Positions 61,662-64,000 of a stretch of DNA of 64,000 nucleotides are shown piece by piece. Every line of letters begins with the position of its first letter. Position 1 is the stretch's first letter. The notes below the pieces were generated by a model that was not told where the DNA came from, searched no databases, and saw nothing but the letters and a program-made list of their open reading frames with translations. The position numbers were made by a program, and so were the translations under genes. The stretch covers positions 48,971-112,970 of the forward strand of contig JAGGQZ010000005.1 in NCBI GenBank assembly GCA_018613055.1, given 5' to 3'. The DNA is from Chryseobacterium sp. ISL-80. GTDB taxonomy: Bacteria; Bacillota; Bacilli; Bacillales; Cytobacillaceae.

Positions 61662-63152
61662 CTTAATCCCCTTCATATATGCCTGGATCTTAGGAGACAT
61701 GATGAACAGGATGATACCAAGAACGATGGATGCTCCACCGATTGTACCGAAGTAAGTCATTTCTGTATCTGCAGAGTAGAATTTAACGATCTGTGCATTG
61801 ATTGCTTGTGCTGCGGCACTTGCAAGGAACCAAAGGCTCATTGTTTGTGCAGAGAAAGCAGCCGGCGCCAGTTTGGTTGTTGCTGACAGACCAACTGGAG
61901 AGATCAACAATTCACCGAAGACAACGATCAGGTAACTTAGCACAAGCCATAATGGGCTAACAAGTGCATCTGTTCCTGTGAAGTATCCAGGAATCAGGAT
62001 GACCAGGAATGAAAGACCAGCAAAAATCAATGAGAATGAGAATTTCTTTGGAATTGATGGCTGGCGATCACCAAGCTTTACCCAGAATCCAGCGAAAATT
62101 GGTGCAAAGATAATGATGAATAATGGGTTCAGTGACTGGAACCATGCTGGAGAGATCGTCATTCCAGCGAATTCTAGTTGTGTACGCTTGTCCGCATAGT
62201 TCGCAAGGATGGTTGACCCTTGCTCCTGGATTGCCCAGAACATAACAGCAGCCAGGAATAACGGAATGTAAGCAAGAACACGTGAACGCTCAACTTCTGT
62301 TGTTTTAGGGCTGCGATACATCACGATAAAGTATGCAGTCGGAATTAAGATACCAAGAATCGTTACAAGGTTAATAAAGCTTTCGAATGTTAAAAGTCCA
62401 GCATTAATTAAAATAGCACTTAAAATACCGATTGCAACGATTGCGATACCAAAAATCGTAAATGTTTTCTTCTTTTCAGATGGTGAAAGCGGGTTTGGCA
62501 CATCTGTACCAGCAAGACCCAGATTCTTTTTCTTTGTCAGAACGAAAACAACTAGTCCAACGAACATTCCGATTGCGGCGATTGCAAAGCCGAAATGGAA
62601 GTTATAAGCGTCAGAGACTGCTCCAACGATTAGCGGTGCAAGGAATGCACCAGCGTTGATACCCATGTAGAAAATCGTGAAACCAGCGTCACGACGAGCA
62701 TCAGTTTCGCTGTACATTTCACCAACGACAGTTGATACGTTTGGCTTCAAGAGACCTGTACCGATGACGATCAGGATCATTGACACGAAGAACATCGCTA
62801 CACTTCCTGGAATGGCTAGCGCGATATGTCCCAGCATGATCAGGATTCCGCCGTAGAAGACAGCTCTTGATGTACCGAAAATACGGTCAGCAAGCCATCC
62901 TCCGATGACACCTGACATATAAACGAGTGAGCCATAAATGGACATGATGGAAAGTGCTAATGTTTCATCAAGCCCCAGGCCGCCTTTTGATACTTCATAG
63001 TACATGTAGAATACAAGGATCGCTCTCATTCCATAGTAAGAAAAGCGTTCCCAAAATTCAGTGAAGAAAAGAGTGAAAAGTCCTTTAGGATGTCCGAAGA
63101 ATCCAGTCTGCGGGACACTGTCCACAATTTTCTGCCTATTATGGTTTGACAT
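61659..63152 (-). CDS. dtpT: POT family proton-coupled peptide transporter
   Basis: A 497-residue, 14-helix di-/tripeptide transporter. Signatures are FFTEFWERFSYYGMRAILVFYMYYE (the ExxER motif) and FTIFYMGINAGAFLAPLIVG (PTR2). Length and motifs fit DtpT-type proteins of Firmicutes. AGGGAGGGG precedes the ATG. A consensus vegetative promoter lies upstream. The stop codon belongs to a dispersed repeat. Confidence 0.94.
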   Translation of the reverse strand: MSNHNRQKIVDSVPQTGFFGHPKGLFTLFFTEFWERFSYYGMRAILVFYMYYEVSKGGLGLDETLALSIMSIYGSLVYMSGVIGGWLADRIFGTSRAVFYGGILIMLGHIALAIPGSVAMFFVSMILIVIGTGLLKPNVSTVVGEMYSETDARRDAGFTIFYMGINAGAFLAPLIVGAVSDAYNFHFGFAIAAIGMFVGLVVFVLTKKKNLGLAGTDVPNPLSPSEKKKTFTIFGIAIVAIGILSAILINAGLLTFESFINLVTILGILIPTAYFIVMYRSPKTTEVERSRVLAYIPLFLAAVMFWAIQEQGSTILANYADKRTQLEFAGMTISPAWFQSLNPLFIIIFAPIFAGFWVKLGDRQPSIPKKFSFSLIFAGLSFLVILIPGYFTGTDALVSPLWLVLSYLIVVFGELLISPVGLSATTKLAPAAFSAQTMSLWFLASAAAQAINAQIVKFYSADTEMTYFGTIGGASIVLGIILFIMSPKIQAYMKGIK

Positions 63153-63179
63153 GGTTACCCCTCCCTGTTTATCTATTCT

Positions 63180-63208
63180 AGAATACTTTTCGTAGTGTGA
63201 ATTGTCAA
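63180..63208 (-). promoter_or_regulatory. Vegetative promoter of dtpT
   Basis: TTGACA (63203-63208 on the minus strand) and TATTCT (63180-63185) are separated by exactly 17 bases; the start codon is 28 bases after the -10. Confidence 0.75.
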
Positions 63209-63465
63209 AAACAAATTCAGGAAAGAACCTTACAAAGTGTTGATATATAAGGATTTATACTCCTTTTTTCACAAAAAGAAAGTTTATTAAAAATTATTAG
63301 ATTATTAATAAAAATGGAATTATCAGTTAACTGTGAAAATTGCTGCGCTATAGCCAAACCGTATTTACCCCTTTTGCTGGAAATGCAAACCAACAAGTTC
63401 TATATGAATAAATATTAGCCATCAGGGTATCTGACAAATAACGAATGGAATAAGGAGGAGAAAAA
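63209..63465. other. AT-rich divergent intergenic region
   Basis: Between divergent dtpT and the DUF305 gene. Several AT-rich runs (TTATTAAAAATTATTAGATTATTAA) and no gene. Confidence 0.4.
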
Positions 63466-63924
63466 ATGAAAAATCATTACGGCAGATTTGGCCTGATGGT
63501 CCTGACATCGACGATTATCATGCTGATTCTGATGTACTTGAATGCATACAGTATTGATCATGTATTCTTCAGTGAAACGAGATTATATATGGCACTCATC
63601 ATGGGCGGGGTCATGGCGATTGTCATGCTCGCATTCATGAGCAAAATGTACACAAACAAGAAAGTGAACCTTGGCATATACGCAGGCAGCGCACTGTTGA
63701 TTGCGGTTTCGCTGTTCCTCGTCCGCAGCCAGTCCACCGTCGATGATGTGTCATGGATGAAAGCAATGATTCCGCACCACTCCATCGCGATTCTGACAAG
63801 CGAACGTGCCAATATCGAAAATCCCCGAGTACGAAAACTCGCGGATGGCATCATCGAAGCACAGCAAAAAGAAATCAGCGAAATGAAGGCGCTGATTAAA
63901 GATCTTGAGGAGAAGGAAGACTAA
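63466..63924 (+). CDS. DUF305 domain membrane protein
   Basis: A 152-residue protein. Three membrane helices (about 8-28, 43-63 and 68-88) are followed by a DUF305 segment with the paired histidines MKAMIPHHSIAILTSE and a helical tail. DUF305 proteins are ferritin-like four-helix proteins thought to handle metals, including copper. AAGGAGGAG precedes the ATG. Monocistronic. Confidence 0.88.
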   Translation: MKNHYGRFGLMVLTSTIIMLILMYLNAYSIDHVFFSETRLYMALIMGGVMAIVMLAFMSKMYTNKKVNLGIYAGSALLIAVSLFLVRSQSTVDDVSWMKAMIPHHSIAILTSERANIENPRVRKLADGIIEAQQKEISEMKALIKDLEEKED

Positions 63925-63942
63925 CAGGTATTTTTAAAGAGG

Positions 63943-63975
63943 CTAATCCGAATCGGATTAGTCTTTTTCTTGTGA
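63943..63975 (+). terminator. Terminator of the DUF305 gene
   Basis: GCTAATCCG pairs with CGGATTAG and is followed by TCTTTTTC. Confidence 0.85.
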
Positions 63976-64000
63976 ATAGGAAAACCCCGGGCTATGCCCG

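Overview
The window looks like chromosomal DNA of a low-to-moderate G+C, spore-forming Bacillaceae. It is probably a Bacillus or Mesobacillus-type relative, but the exact genus cannot be fixed from sequence alone. Support comes from strong AGGAGG ribosome-binding sites, TTG starts, CcpA cre boxes, a perfect GntR operator, extracytoplasmic-function (ECF) sigma promoters, and close relatives of the B. subtilis genes yknWXYZ, bmrA, gntRKP, ywaF and yvrJ. No rRNA, tRNA, CRISPR array, prophage or complete insertion sequence was seen.

Layout. 1-8 kb: a TauE/SafE exporter, a two-gene ABC exporter, a YwaF-type membrane protein, an AraC regulator with an effector domain, a LysE exporter, and the small YvrJ / DUF2922 / DUF1659 cluster. 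8-19 kb: an MFS exporter, a DUF438-hemerythrin-PAS protein, an orphan CdiI-like immunity protein, the BmrA multidrug ABC pump, and the yknWXYZ envelope-defence operon behind a sigma-W-type promoter. 19-31 kb: a PAS-GAF-GGDEF-EAL protein, an exported beta-propeller protein behind an ECF promoter, a VOC protein, the gluconate operon gntR-gntK-gntP, and a NERD protein. 31-43 kb: a YtcJ-like amidohydrolase, a chemoreceptor, a small Gly/Tyr-rich protein, an alpha/beta hydrolase, an 1850-residue secreted amylase-pullulanase with two cre boxes, and arylamine N-acetyltransferase. 43-48 kb: an EcsC-family protein, then a four-gene cassette that looks like a type VII (ESX) secretion effector module. 48-64 kb: an SgrR-like regulator divergent from an MFS pump, an ADP-ribosylglycohydrolase, a VbhA-like antitoxin without a Fic toxin, a tandem GNAT, a prolyl 4-hydroxylase, an amidase/permease pair, a kinase-regulator-transporter operon, a NUDIX-GNAT fusion, a POT peptide transporter and a DUF305 protein.

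The most unusual features are two. First, there are several unrelated intergenic tandem arrays. Four of them (7.4, 14.7, 29.6 and 60.3 kb) have the same 52-53 bp period, close to five turns of B-DNA. Each unit in at least three of them carries a short inverted repeat, and all four lie upstream of transcription units. Short-period arrays (18, 20 and 25 bp) occur elsewhere, mostly at gene 3' ends. Second, the cassette at 44.6-47.1 kb combines an ESX-like helical protein ending in a glycine-zipper membrane segment, a protein that resembles EspG chaperones, a DUF4176 protein and a two-helix membrane protein. I propose a membrane-active secreted toxin with its chaperone, adaptor and immunity protein. 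Two families of dispersed Bacillaceae intergenic repeats are also present; both copies of one family include the TAA stop codon of the neighbouring gene.
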